Source: Heminiphilus faecis
Lineage (GTDB): Bacteria; Bacteroidota; Bacteroidia; Bacteroidales; Muribaculaceae
Direction of reading: 5' to 3'
Assembly: GCF_008728965.1 (NCBI RefSeq)
Contig: NZ_VSMC01000023.1
Coordinates: 1 to 53,535, forward strand
Length of the DNA: 53,535 nt
Shown here: positions 38,155 through 45,007 of the stretch, piece after piece
How positions within the stretch are numbered: position 1 is the stretch's first letter
Layout of the letters: each line of letters begins with the position of its first letter
Notes under the pieces: model-generated
The model's database searches: none
Told to the model about the DNA's origin: nothing
What the model saw: the letters and a program-made list of their open reading frames with translations, nothing else
Program-made: the position numbers and the translations under genes

Positions 38155-39474
38155 CTATCTTTTTTCATTAAGCGATGATACTATAGGGCGTCTGAGCGAC
38201 CACCATACAGGCAACAGGGCCGAGGCAAGGTTCAGGACTACACACAGAAGCAATGTGGCAATAAATACGGCAGGAGCAAAAAGCATCTCGCCCGATACTT
38301 GGGTTGTCACCGTATCGACGTGTAAATTCGAATACTTCGTCATGATGCCGTAGATCCAACTGCGGTTGGCAAACATCATGACCCAAGCAACCACAAGGCC
38401 GAGCAGTCCACCGGCGAGAGTCATATAAAGGTTCTCGGCAAGGACCTGCGAAAGCAGACGGCGGCGTGTGGCGCCAAACGATTTACGGATACCCATCTCC
38501 GCGAGGCGCGCCTCCATGCGTCCGGCTATCATGCCGCTGAGATTCATAGCCGGCACAAGCAACAGCACCAGAAGTATCACGGCATATTTCTTAGCCACTG
38601 TCATCCAAGAAAACTCCTCATTATTAGAATCCATGAATGCCGTCTGATAATGCGTCACGAGCGGATTGGGCATTGACACGACACCGGTTGTATCGGCGGC
38701 ATTTACACGACGCACGATCTCGTTTAGCTCAGCACGCAAAGCGGCTTCCTGCTCATTGTCTTTTACAAAATAGCTCACACCCACACTTCCTACCCAAGGC
38801 ACACCACACGGACTTACACGGTCATAACCGGGTACAGTTGTATAAGGACAATAAACCTGTGCAAACGACGCCGGGGTAAGTACACTACCCTCCTTGACAA
38901 CCCCGGTCACACGTGACCTTACGTCATTATAATCAACATACTTGCCCACGGCATCCTCCGGATTGCCGAAAAGCCTCTCTGCCATACGATGACTTATGAC
39001 ACATACCGGAAGCGCACTGTTAAGGTCGGCCTCATCAAACGGTTTGCCCGCTATAAAGCGGAACCCATAAAGCTCAAAAAATGCAGGGTCGACACCTTTT
39101 GCCTCCACTTCAAACTGCTTGGCCCCGTCTACTGTGCCGATAAACGAGCAGCTGCTTGCATTGGGGGTGACATGAGCCGATACAATCTCCGCATTCTCAA
39201 CCTGCGACAGGTAATCGCGGAAAAAAGGATAGCCTACAAGCGACATACAGGACATGTTTTTTGCCTCATCTTTATATGACACACTGTTGACATACAATGT
39301 GCCGCCACGATTGTATTCGGGATAGACAGGAGCAAGTTTCACATAATATATCATGGCGAATATCATGGTGAAAGCTATGGCAAGAGCCACACCGCCCACA
39401 TAGAGCGCGGCAAAGGCCGGTTGCTTCCGGGCATCGGCCCAAGTCTGAGTCAGCGATTGTCGGAAGTCTTTCAT
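38155..39474 (-). CDS. MacB/FtsX-type ABC permease
   Basis: The 439-residue protein has one N-terminal membrane segment (FAALYVGGVALAIAFTMIFA), a MacB_PCD-like periplasmic domain, and C-terminal segments with the coupling sequence EARLAEMGIRKSFGATRRRL. It starts 4 bases inside the end of the adaptor gene (ATGA overlap), which suggests translational coupling. Confidence 0.88.
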   Translation of the reverse strand: MKDFRQSLTQTWADARKQPAFAALYVGGVALAIAFTMIFAMIYYVKLAPVYPEYNRGGTLYVNSVSYKDEAKNMSCMSLVGYPFFRDYLSQVENAEIVSAHVTPNASSCSFIGTVDGAKQFEVEAKGVDPAFFELYGFRFIAGKPFDEADLNSALPVCVISHRMAERLFGNPEDAVGKYVDYNDVRSRVTGVVKEGSVLTPASFAQVYCPYTTVPGYDRVSPCGVPWVGSVGVSYFVKDNEQEAALRAELNEIVRRVNAADTTGVVSMPNPLVTHYQTAFMDSNNEEFSWMTVAKKYAVILLVLLLVPAMNLSGMIAGRMEARLAEMGIRKSFGATRRRLLSQVLAENLYMTLAGGLLGLVVAWVMMFANRSWIYGIMTKYSNLHVDTVTTQVSGEMLFAPAVFIATLLLCVVLNLASALLPVWWSLRRPIVSSLNEKR

Positions 39475-40718
39475 TTCAGTTTGAGTTTATTGCTGTTCTT
39501 GTACTGGCTCATGTCACTTATCACCACCTGTTCGCCGGGACTGATGCCGCGTACCACCTCGACATTCTCGAAGTTGCTGTCGCCAAGACGCACTTTACGC
39601 TTAACAAGCTCGTTCTCGCCGTCGAGGACAAACAGTTCATACTCTCCCGGGCCGGTGTAGAAGGAGCCGTTGGCTATACGCGTCACGTCCTCCACCACAT
39701 CGCACATGACATATACGTCGGTCTTGAGTCCCGAGCGCAGACGACGGTGATTGTCCTCGTCGAGCTGTACGTTAAACGATATGACTCCGTTGCGCGACAG
39801 AGGAGTGACGTTCGTCACAGTGCCGCTTAGTTTCTCCTTGCCTATCTTGACAACAGCCTTGCCGCCTACGCTCACGCGGTCGCCGTACGAGTCGGCTATC
39901 TCCCCTTCGACTTTGAAGTGGCTGAGATCCGATATCACAGCTATACGCTCGCCTTCGCTTACCTTCTGGCCTATCTGATTGTTTATATATGTAAGTGTGG
40001 CGGCGCGAGGAGCCTTGATACGGGCGTCATCAAGAGTACGCTTCATCTCTCCGAGATTTTTTCCGAATATGTTTAGCTCCAGATCTTTTACTTTAAGGTC
40101 GGCATCAGTGACCTTGCGCTCGTTTTCGAGTTGCTGTTTCATCTGCTCCAGCTCCAGCTTGCCGGTATTGTAGGCGAGTTCTACCTGCTTCACACGGTCG
40201 CCGGTGCCCGAGCCGAGACTGTCAAGATAGCGTTCGTTGCGAAGCTCGACCTCCATACGGTTTACCGCCATAGCCTTGACCTTGATCTGCATGTCGAGGT
40301 CGCTCAAGCGTGTATCGTTATTTATACGCTGCTGCTCAAGCTCATACCGTTTCATCTCTATCTGGTCCATCAACTTGTTGAGCTCCGTCTCGGTACTCTG
40401 CAGATCAAGACGCAGCAGCGGAGTACCTGCCCCTACACTATCGCCGGCCTTACAGTAAATCTCCACTATGCGGGTGTTGATCGGTGAGTTTATAATCTCT
40501 TCAAATGCCGGAACAACCTTACCCGTGGCGCTGACGGTAGTCTCAATGCTGCCCTGATCGGCGGTGACTATGATGACATCCTTGCGCGTAAGGCTCGTAC
40601 GCATCAAAGATGTAAGCACAACTACAACGGCAATCACAGCCGCAGCTATGGCTCCGTAAGTGATGAATGTCTTACGACGTGCCCGTGCACGCACTTCTTT
40701 AGGAATTTCTCTATCCAT
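39471..40718 (-). CDS. HlyD-type periplasmic efflux adaptor
   Basis: The adaptor links the inner-membrane permeases to the TolC-type channel. From the ATG at 40718 (MDREIPKEVRARARRKTF) there is one N-terminal membrane segment (YGAIAAAVIAVVVVLTSLM), a split lipoyl domain (GTPLLRLDLQSTE and the APRAATLTYINNQIGQKVSEGERIAVI part), a long alpha-hairpin between them and a beta-barrel. An upstream ATG would add about 108 residues with no sense, so the later start is chosen; its length is then 415. A sigma-54 promoter lies directly upstream. Confidence 0.9.
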   Translation of the reverse strand: MDREIPKEVRARARRKTFITYGAIAAAVIAVVVVLTSLMRTSLTRKDVIIVTADQGSIETTVSATGKVVPAFEEIINSPINTRIVEIYCKAGDSVGAGTPLLRLDLQSTETELNKLMDQIEMKRYELEQQRINNDTRLSDLDMQIKVKAMAVNRMEVELRNERYLDSLGSGTGDRVKQVELAYNTGKLELEQMKQQLENERKVTDADLKVKDLELNIFGKNLGEMKRTLDDARIKAPRAATLTYINNQIGQKVSEGERIAVISDLSHFKVEGEIADSYGDRVSVGGKAVVKIGKEKLSGTVTNVTPLSRNGVISFNVQLDEDNHRRLRSGLKTDVYVMCDVVEDVTRIANGSFYTGPGEYELFVLDGENELVKRKVRLGDSNFENVEVVRGISPGEQVVISDMSQYKNSNKLKLK

Positions 40719-40750
40719 TGTAAAAAACTTTGTATTATATGACAATAATA

Positions 40751-40768
40751 GTACATTAACCGTGCCAA
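40751..40768 (-). promoter_or_regulatory. Sigma-54 (-24/-12) promoter of the export operon
   Basis: On the minus strand TTGGCACGGTTAATGTA matches the consensus YTGGCACGrnnnTTGCW in 14 of 17 positions. The GG of the -24 element and the G of the -12 element are present at the right spacing, with GT instead of GC. Transcription would start near 40742, 24 bases before the adaptor start codon. An NtrC-type regulator encoded downstream in the operon is the obvious activator. Confidence 0.65.
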
Positions 40769-40811
40769 AAACGCATCTCTTTGATAACCAGCATAGTCTC
40801 ATTTCAAGAAC

Positions 40812-40837
40812 TGTCCGATATCGGACAATTGTGTCCG
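40812..40837. promoter_or_regulatory. Palindromic operator, candidate enhancer site
   Basis: TGTCCGATATCGGACA (40812-40827) is a perfect 16-base palindrome, and a further TGTCC half-site lies at 40831-40835, giving TGTCC-6-GGACA-4-TGTCC. It begins about 58 bases upstream of the predicted sigma-54 transcription start (70-85 from the start site), the usual place for NtrC-type activators. It also sits just upstream of the divergent 40867 gene's -7 box. Binding by the 30135 regulator is an inference from position. Confidence 0.6.
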
Positions 40838-40853
40838 TTTGCAAGATTTTGTG

Positions 40854-40861
40854 TAACTTTG
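40854..40861 (+). promoter_or_regulatory. -7 box of the divergent membrane protein gene
   Basis: TAACTTTG fits TAnnTTTG. It ends 5 bases before the ATG at 40867, so transcription would begin at or just after that codon. Confidence 0.45.
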
Positions 40862-40866
40862 GTGCC

Positions 40867-41412
40867 ATGACAACCGCCCGATTCAAAGTTTCACCCTCAT
40901 GCCTTATCGCAAGTATAACTAAACGATGGCTCGCCGACAACTGGTGGATGCTTGCCATAGCGCCCGCAATAAGCCTCATGCTTGCCGCGATGGGCGACAT
41001 ACGCTTTATGTTTGTGGCTCTGATCATGATATTCACAGTCATTCCTCCAGCCGTATTTATAATATACTTTTACTACGGTGTGACGCCGGCCGCCCGCTAC
41101 TCAATACTCTTACACTACATCACGGCTGACAACTCCGGACTGCATATAACATACATTGCCGAATATGAAAACACGAACGTGCCTGAGCCCGAACTGATCG
41201 GCTGGACCGATATAACCGATGCAAGTGCTGATGACAAAAATATGTACTTGTATCTCCGCAATCCCAGATACTCACTTATCATAGTACCTGTAGACAAACT
41301 ATCGCCCGTCGAGACGGCGTCCGGTGTAGAACTTTCGGCAATAACCGGAGACTGGCTCAAATTTTCGCGAAAAAACATAAAATTACTTGCACAAACCAAA
41401 AAAAGTATCTAA
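40867..41412 (+). CDS. Small membrane protein (YcxB-like), function unknown
   Basis: The product has two membrane segments (WWMLAIAPAISLMLAAMGDI and FMFVALIMIFTVIPPAVFII) followed by a soluble part with ITYIAEYENTNVPEPELIGW and a conserved-looking beta-rich end, a layout seen in the YcxB-like family. It is not a recognised enzyme. The start at 40867 (MTTARFKV) gives 181 residues; the ATG positions upstream lie outside the natural gene. If transcription begins at the -7 box above, the message is leaderless or a later ATG is used. It is divergent from the export operon. Confidence 0.6.
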   Translation: MTTARFKVSPSCLIASITKRWLADNWWMLAIAPAISLMLAAMGDIRFMFVALIMIFTVIPPAVFIIYFYYGVTPAARYSILLHYITADNSGLHITYIAEYENTNVPEPELIGWTDITDASADDKNMYLYLRNPRYSLIIVPVDKLSPVETASGVELSAITGDWLKFSRKNIKLLAQTKKSI

Positions 41413-41417
41413 CTTTG
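41386..41417 (+). promoter_or_regulatory. Promoter of tRNA-Ser
   Basis: CTTG (41386-41389), a 20-base spacer and TAACTTTG (41410-41417) fit the Bacteroidetes consensus. The -7 box overlaps the stop codon of the upstream gene. Transcription would begin near 41424, 8 bases before the tRNA. Confidence 0.65.
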
Positions 41418-41431
41418 CACCCGTCATCCAT

Positions 41432-41516
41432 GGAGAGGTGGCAGAGTGGTCGATTGCGGCGGTCTTGAAAACCGTTGAGGGTCACACCTCCGGGGGTTCG
41501 AATCCCTCTCTCTCCG
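41432..41516 (+). tRNA. tRNA-Ser (anticodon UGA)
   Basis: A class II tRNA of 85 bases: acceptor GGAGAGG pairs with TCTCTCC (with one G-U pair), anticodon stem-loop GCGGT-CTTGAAA-ACCGT gives the anticodon TGA (reads UCN, serine), a long variable arm follows (TGAGGGTCACACCTC), and the T-arm is GGGGG-TTCGAAT-CCCTC. The CCA end is not encoded. The 3' end of the gene is the attachment site of the integrated element. Confidence 0.93.
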
Positions 41517-41517
41517 C
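41495..41517 (+). other. Left attachment site (attL core)
   Basis: The 3' end of the tRNA gene, GGTTCG-AATC-CCTCTCTCTCCGC, is repeated at 53235-53257 with four differing bases in the middle. The identical 13-base part CCTCTCTCTCCGC (41505-41517 and 53245-53257) is the probable crossover core. The offset is 11,740 bases. Confidence 0.8.
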
Positions 41518-41549
41518 AATAAATGCTGAAAATCAGCAAATTGCAAAAT

Positions 41550-41594
41550 GAACACCCAATTTTACACCCAAGAATGTAAAATTGGGTGTTTTTG
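41550..41594. terminator. Bidirectional terminator next to tRNA-Ser
   Basis: A 16-base perfect inverted repeat, AACACCCAATTTTACA (41551-41566) with its complement at 41575-41590, and then T-run, form a strong terminator. Read from the tRNA side it can end the tRNA transcript, whose own terminator was pushed to 53293; read from the cargo side the complement can end the cargo operon. The hairpin arms contain ACACCCAA copies that are also candidate integrase arm sites. Confidence 0.7.
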
Positions 41595-41788
41595 TATTAT
41601 TTAAGAAAACTGCCGAGCGACTATGCATTGATCAGTGATTCTTTCCATTTTCAATCACCTTATGAAGCCTAAAACAATATCATACACACAGCCATGTCGC
41701 TGCGCTCTGCTGCAAAACGAGCAATCGCCAAGGGTAAATTACTGCAACTGTGATACACAATCAATAAATATGTTTCTTATCACAACGG

Positions 41789-42241
41789 CTATTTCCTTTT
41801 GCTGAATTTCTCTTTTGCATATTCATAAGATTCGAGGATATATGGCTTCAATGATTCAAAAGTCGTTTCGGATGGGCTCAAAGCGCAAATCCAACCCATC
41901 CACGCATAGACCGGATGCGGCATAATGACATTCTTTGCACTAAAGTTATATGGCATATCCACAATACTGCCTTTGCATGGACGTTTGGGCAATTCTCCGA
42001 ACAAAGTGCGGAATGTCTGTTTTCGGACACCTATATTCACTCGCCACGCTCCCTCACGGTCTAGTCGGGAAGCTCGGTCATTGTCACCATCCTTTTCTTT
42101 GATTGTCAAGACATATACGCCACGTTTCAGTACGCTACTGGGATTATAGAAAATACCACGCTCGCCCCAGCTACGAACTTCGACAACTCCTTCAAGGTTG
42201 TCAAGGCAATATTTCAGAATGTTGTCAGGTGTAATAGCCAT
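41789..42241 (-). CDS. DUF6194-like protein
   Basis: The 150-residue product resembles DUF6194 proteins by pattern (VVEVRSWGERGIFYNPSS, ASRLDREGAWRVNIGVRKQT, YAWMGWICALSPS). No catalytic role is established for the family; MmcQ/YjbR-like proteins look similar. It is the last gene of the six-gene cargo operon, 7 bases after the 42249 gene. Confidence 0.55.
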   Translation of the reverse strand: MAITPDNILKYCLDNLEGVVEVRSWGERGIFYNPSSVLKRGVYVLTIKEKDGDNDRASRLDREGAWRVNIGVRKQTFRTLFGELPKRPCKGSIVDMPYNFSAKNVIMPHPVYAWMGWICALSPSETTFESLKPYILESYEYAKEKFSKRK

Positions 42242-42248
42242 ATTGTAA

Positions 42249-42848
42249 TCATGATTCTTTAATTAACCGGTGCATCGTTGCAATATCCTCCGATGCCATT
42301 TCAAATTTTGATTTCTCAATCAGGATATTTTGCCCCGTCATTATATAGGATGGAAGGATACGAATACCGTTGTATAAAATCTCGGTATTGCGCAATTTAT
42401 AGGTAGATATGCTTGGGACAGCATTCTTCCCGGTCGCCTTCTTGCTTATCATATTAAAGGCTTTCTTTGCCACATCCCCCATAAGCATAATGACCCTGAC
42501 ATTGGGAAACAATGCAAGTTCTCTTTCCAGATAAGGCAGATTTTCCTCTATGTTCTCTTTTGAAACGGCATATTCGGTTTTGGGCATCTTAACAGCGTTG
42601 GTGATGTAAATCCCTTTGTTCAGGATATCCGGTGCGGAATTCACCTCTATCCCGGCTTTTCGGAACAATGGAATTGTCGTTGACATATATGCGGCATCCG
42701 GCTTTCCATAGAAATCATCTTCCGGGCATGAGGGGACAACCTCATTTATCATGATTGCCCGTATGATTTCCGGATTAACCTCTACATTGTTGAAGTGCAT
42801 ATCTGTTTCCCTTTCGGATAATCGCCGTAGTTGTTCCTCGATATTCAT
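42249..42848 (-). CDS. Uracil-DNA glycosylase-like protein
   Basis: The 199-residue product has the superfamily pattern IMINEVVPSCPEDDFYG near the N-terminus (a substrate-pocket-like stretch), a middle segment ITNAVKMPKTE, a central VRVIMLMGDVAKKAF strand-helix and ILPSYIMTG near the end, where the HPS/catalytic histidine loop would be (no His is seen there). It may repair or bind DNA or cleave a nucleoside. It belongs to the cargo operon, 4 bases after the tautomerase. Confidence 0.6.
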   Translation of the reverse strand: MNIEEQLRRLSERETDMHFNNVEVNPEIIRAIMINEVVPSCPEDDFYGKPDAAYMSTTIPLFRKAGIEVNSAPDILNKGIYITNAVKMPKTEYAVSKENIEENLPYLERELALFPNVRVIMLMGDVAKKAFNMISKKATGKNAVPSISTYKLRNTEILYNGIRILPSYIMTGQNILIEKSKFEMASEDIATMHRLIKES

Positions 42849-42852
42849 AATA

Positions 42853-43053
42853 CTATCCTTTATAGCTACGTTTTATTTCATCAATCGACTTGCCGCCGAT
42901 ACCAAAGTTCTCATCCGGCAATTCCTTAATGGTTACGGTGAAGAATTGCGCCGGGATATGGGTTATTTCGGCAGCTGTTGCTGTCAGCCGCTCAATAAGT
43001 TCTTTCTTCTGTTCGGAGGTCAAAGCCCCGCTTTCAACTGAAATGTACGGCAT
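42853..43053 (-). CDS. 4-oxalocrotonate tautomerase family protein
   Basis: The 66-residue product begins with the essential proline (MPYISVESGALTSEQKKEL), the general base of the family after Met removal, and ends with the usual NFGIGGKSIDEIKRSYKG. These enzymes tautomerise or dehalogenate small unsaturated acids. It lies 6 bases after the reductase. Confidence 0.85.
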   Translation of the reverse strand: MPYISVESGALTSEQKKELIERLTATAAEITHIPAQFFTVTIKELPDENFGIGGKSIDEIKRSYKG

Positions 43054-43059
43054 AATATA

Positions 43060-43629
43060 TTATAATTTTAATTTAGACAGAATTAGAGCCATGTTCTGAC
43101 CAAGATTGCGCATATTGGCAATTCCCTCGTCATCTTTAAGGACATCGCCAATTTCTCGCCCATAAACCATGTTCCAATATGTCGAGCCTATGACAATCAT
43201 CTCTTTATTGAGAAAGAAATGATTCATAGTGTCAACGGCTGTCATCCCCCCGGCACGACGAACGGCGGCAACTGCCACGCCCAATTTATGTTTCAATATT
43301 CCCGGATTGACAGCAGCGACAACGCCACCTCTGTCCAACAATGCTTTCATTCGAGAGGAAACATCTGCTGAATAAACCGGCGAACCGAGAATTATCCCGT
43401 CAGCTCTAACCATTTTGCTAAATACATCGGAAAAACCGTCTTTGCGGAATACACAATTACCTTTACCTTTACAGGCAAAACAAGCACGGCATGGCTCTAT
43501 ATCGACATCGGCCAATTGGATAAACTCGGTTTCAATACCTCTCTTATTCAGTTCCTCAAATATCGTGCGGATTATGATAGCTGTATTACCATCTTTCCGT
43601 GAGCTGCCGTTAATTCCAATTACTTTCAT
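43060..43629 (-). CDS. Flavodoxin-fold FMN reductase / iron-sulfur flavoprotein
   Basis: The 189-residue product has the FMN phosphate loop GINGSSRKDGNTA, a cysteine cluster (CRACFACKGKGNCVF) of the compact Fe-S flavoprotein type and the flavin-contact stretch GIILGSPVYSADVSSRMKAL. It probably reduces quinones or other small molecules with NAD(P)H. It overlaps the acetyltransferase gene by 4 bases (ATGA). Confidence 0.8.
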   Translation of the reverse strand: MKVIGINGSSRKDGNTAIIIRTIFEELNKRGIETEFIQLADVDIEPCRACFACKGKGNCVFRKDGFSDVFSKMVRADGIILGSPVYSADVSSRMKALLDRGGVVAAVNPGILKHKLGVAVAAVRRAGGMTAVDTMNHFFLNKEMIVIGSTYWNMVYGREIGDVLKDDEGIANMRNLGQNMALILSKLKL

Positions 43630-44141
43630 AGTCCTTTGTATTGTTCCATTTCAATGCAATTCCAAGTTTCGCCCAAGCAAGAATAGCTTTCTGTTGTTGG
43701 AACAATCACGCGCCTGAATCCGACAGACTTATAGCAATGGATGGCTGACGGATTATTTTCAAAGACACCGAGTGATACTTTCGTAGCACCAAGCGTCTCA
43801 AAAGCATATTTGACTGCCATTGAAACAAGAGTTTTACCAAAACCTTGACCACGTTTTGAATCATCGACAATGACGAATCCCAAGCGTTGTTCCGATGAAT
43901 CATCTGCCGGAGTGCGCAGGGTGATATATCCCACAATGTTATTGCCATTCAACATTGTCAGGGCGCGTTGACTTTGTCCGTCAATATACCGCTCGTGATA
44001 GATATTCATATCTTCTGGTGTGACCGGGTAACACTCATATCTGTCAGCGCACCATTGGCGCATAAGATATTCGTTTTTTAGCCAAGTAGTAATTACATTG
44101 GCATCTGTGGGCTGATATGGTCTAAGACTAAGGCGCATCAT
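43626..44141 (-). CDS. GNAT-family acetyltransferase
   Basis: The 171-residue product has the GNAT acetyl-CoA loop KRGQGFGKTLVSMAVKYAFE (pattern R/Q-x-x-G-x-G/A), preceded by LGFVIVDDS and followed by SLGVFENNPSAIHCYKSVGF. It resembles RimJ/RimL-type enzymes that acetylate proteins or antibiotics; the substrate is unknown. It shares one base with the 44141 gene end. Confidence 0.85.
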   Translation of the reverse strand: MMRLSLRPYQPTDANVITTWLKNEYLMRQWCADRYECYPVTPEDMNIYHERYIDGQSQRALTMLNGNNIVGYITLRTPADDSSEQRLGFVIVDDSKRGQGFGKTLVSMAVKYAFETLGATKVSLGVFENNPSAIHCYKSVGFRRVIVPTTESYSCLGETWNCIEMEQYKGL

Positions 44142-44704
44142 TATAGAATTGTTTTCAACTCTTCATTGCAAAACATTGTCGGGGTAAATTCCACAATCTG
44201 ATAGTTGGCAATGTCGTTGATGTGGAACGGATCTTCGGAAATAATAGCATCAACCGCTTCGCGGTTGTTGGCTTTTATCATTATCACGCCACCAATGCGA
44301 GGGATCTGTGGCCCAGATGTTATGAAATCTCCGATGGCATAATGTTTGGCGAGATATTCACGGTGCGCACTCAGATAGTTATCAACCTCGCTCAACGGCT
44401 TTTTGTATGTGAGAATTGCAATAAACATAACGAGTCTATTTTTCCAGCGTTTAAGGTGAGGGAAGAATTGACGCATCATGTCTTTAGCCTGTTCCTGTGT
44501 CAAGTTCTGTCCTGACTGTTTGTTTATCTCATCAGTGAATTGGGCGCAGTGGTCAATCATCTGCTCCATAGTCATATCCTGCGCAAACTTGCCATCTTTG
44601 TAGCAGTAGATGCAATAATCTTCATTGAGTGTGCCATCGGTATTCGTACCGAGGATTTCGTTTGTTAGCGGCATTCCGCAGCTTTGACAGAATTTTTGTT
44701 CCAT
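44141..44704 (-). CDS. Zinc-ribbon and YCII-domain fusion protein
   Basis: From the ATG at 44704 (MEQKFCQSCGMPL) the product has 187 residues in two parts. The N-terminal part is a small zinc ribbon with CQSC and YCIYC pairs, followed by a helix pair. The C-terminal part (from about residue 90) is a YCII-related domain with KKPLSEVDNYLSAHREYLAK and IGGVIMIKANNREAVDAIIS, FHINDIANYQIVEFTP. A start 17 codons upstream would add only MYLITYPVGLMGEKEND; the chosen ATG follows AAAAGGAAAA. It is the first gene of the cargo operon and follows a structured leader of about 250 bases. Confidence 0.75.
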   Translation of the reverse strand: MEQKFCQSCGMPLTNEILGTNTDGTLNEDYCIYCYKDGKFAQDMTMEQMIDHCAQFTDEINKQSGQNLTQEQAKDMMRQFFPHLKRWKNRLVMFIAILTYKKPLSEVDNYLSAHREYLAKHYAIGDFITSGPQIPRIGGVIMIKANNREAVDAIISEDPFHINDIANYQIVEFTPTMFCNEELKTIL

Positions 44705-44779
44705 ATCGTTTTCCTTTTCGCCCATCAGTCCAACAGGGTAGGTTATTAAATACAAAAGCGTGGACTACCTATGTCAATC

Positions 44780-44902
44780 TAACTTGACGGCCCTGAGAAA
44801 GCCTATGATGCAGATACAACGATAGCAGCCCACGCTATATGCGTGAGAACCACTATGCTATCTCTTGCATCAAATTTGAAAGGCTCTCAGGTTTTCAAGT
44901 TA
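44780..44902 (-). ncRNA. Structured leader of the cargo operon
   Basis: In the RNA of the minus strand a long nested hairpin of about 123 bases can form. Its pairs are TAACTTGA/TCAAGTTA (outermost), CCTGAG/CTCAGG with AGGC/GCCT, TGATGCA/TGCATCA, GATAGCA/TGCTATC and CACGC/GCGTG at the tip, all in order. A tiny open frame (ATG CTC ATC TTG TAA, 44914-44900) ends on the first bases of the outermost stem. The first cargo gene begins 76 bases later. It could be an attenuator, a riboswitch or a recombination site. No known class is recognised. Confidence 0.6.
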
Positions 44903-44962
44903 CAAGATGAGCATAACGCTTCTTTTTCTTATGTCTTGGAAAGAGTTGCCCCTATCCGAATG

Positions 44963-44970
44963 CAAAATTA
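44963..44970 (-). promoter_or_regulatory. -7 box of the cargo operon
   Basis: TAATTTTG on the minus strand fits TAnnTTTG; no good -33 element is seen. If it is used, the transcript begins near 44957 and the structured leader lies between it and the first cargo gene. Confidence 0.4.
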
Positions 44971-45007
44971 GTTATTTTATTGATGTTTTGCATTATATAG
45001 AGCGGAA

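Noticed and set aside
39471-41042. Adaptor gene starting at 41042 (523 residues)
   Set aside because: The extra 108 residues run through the sigma-54 promoter and palindrome, overlap the divergent gene and lack the features of an adaptor N-terminus.
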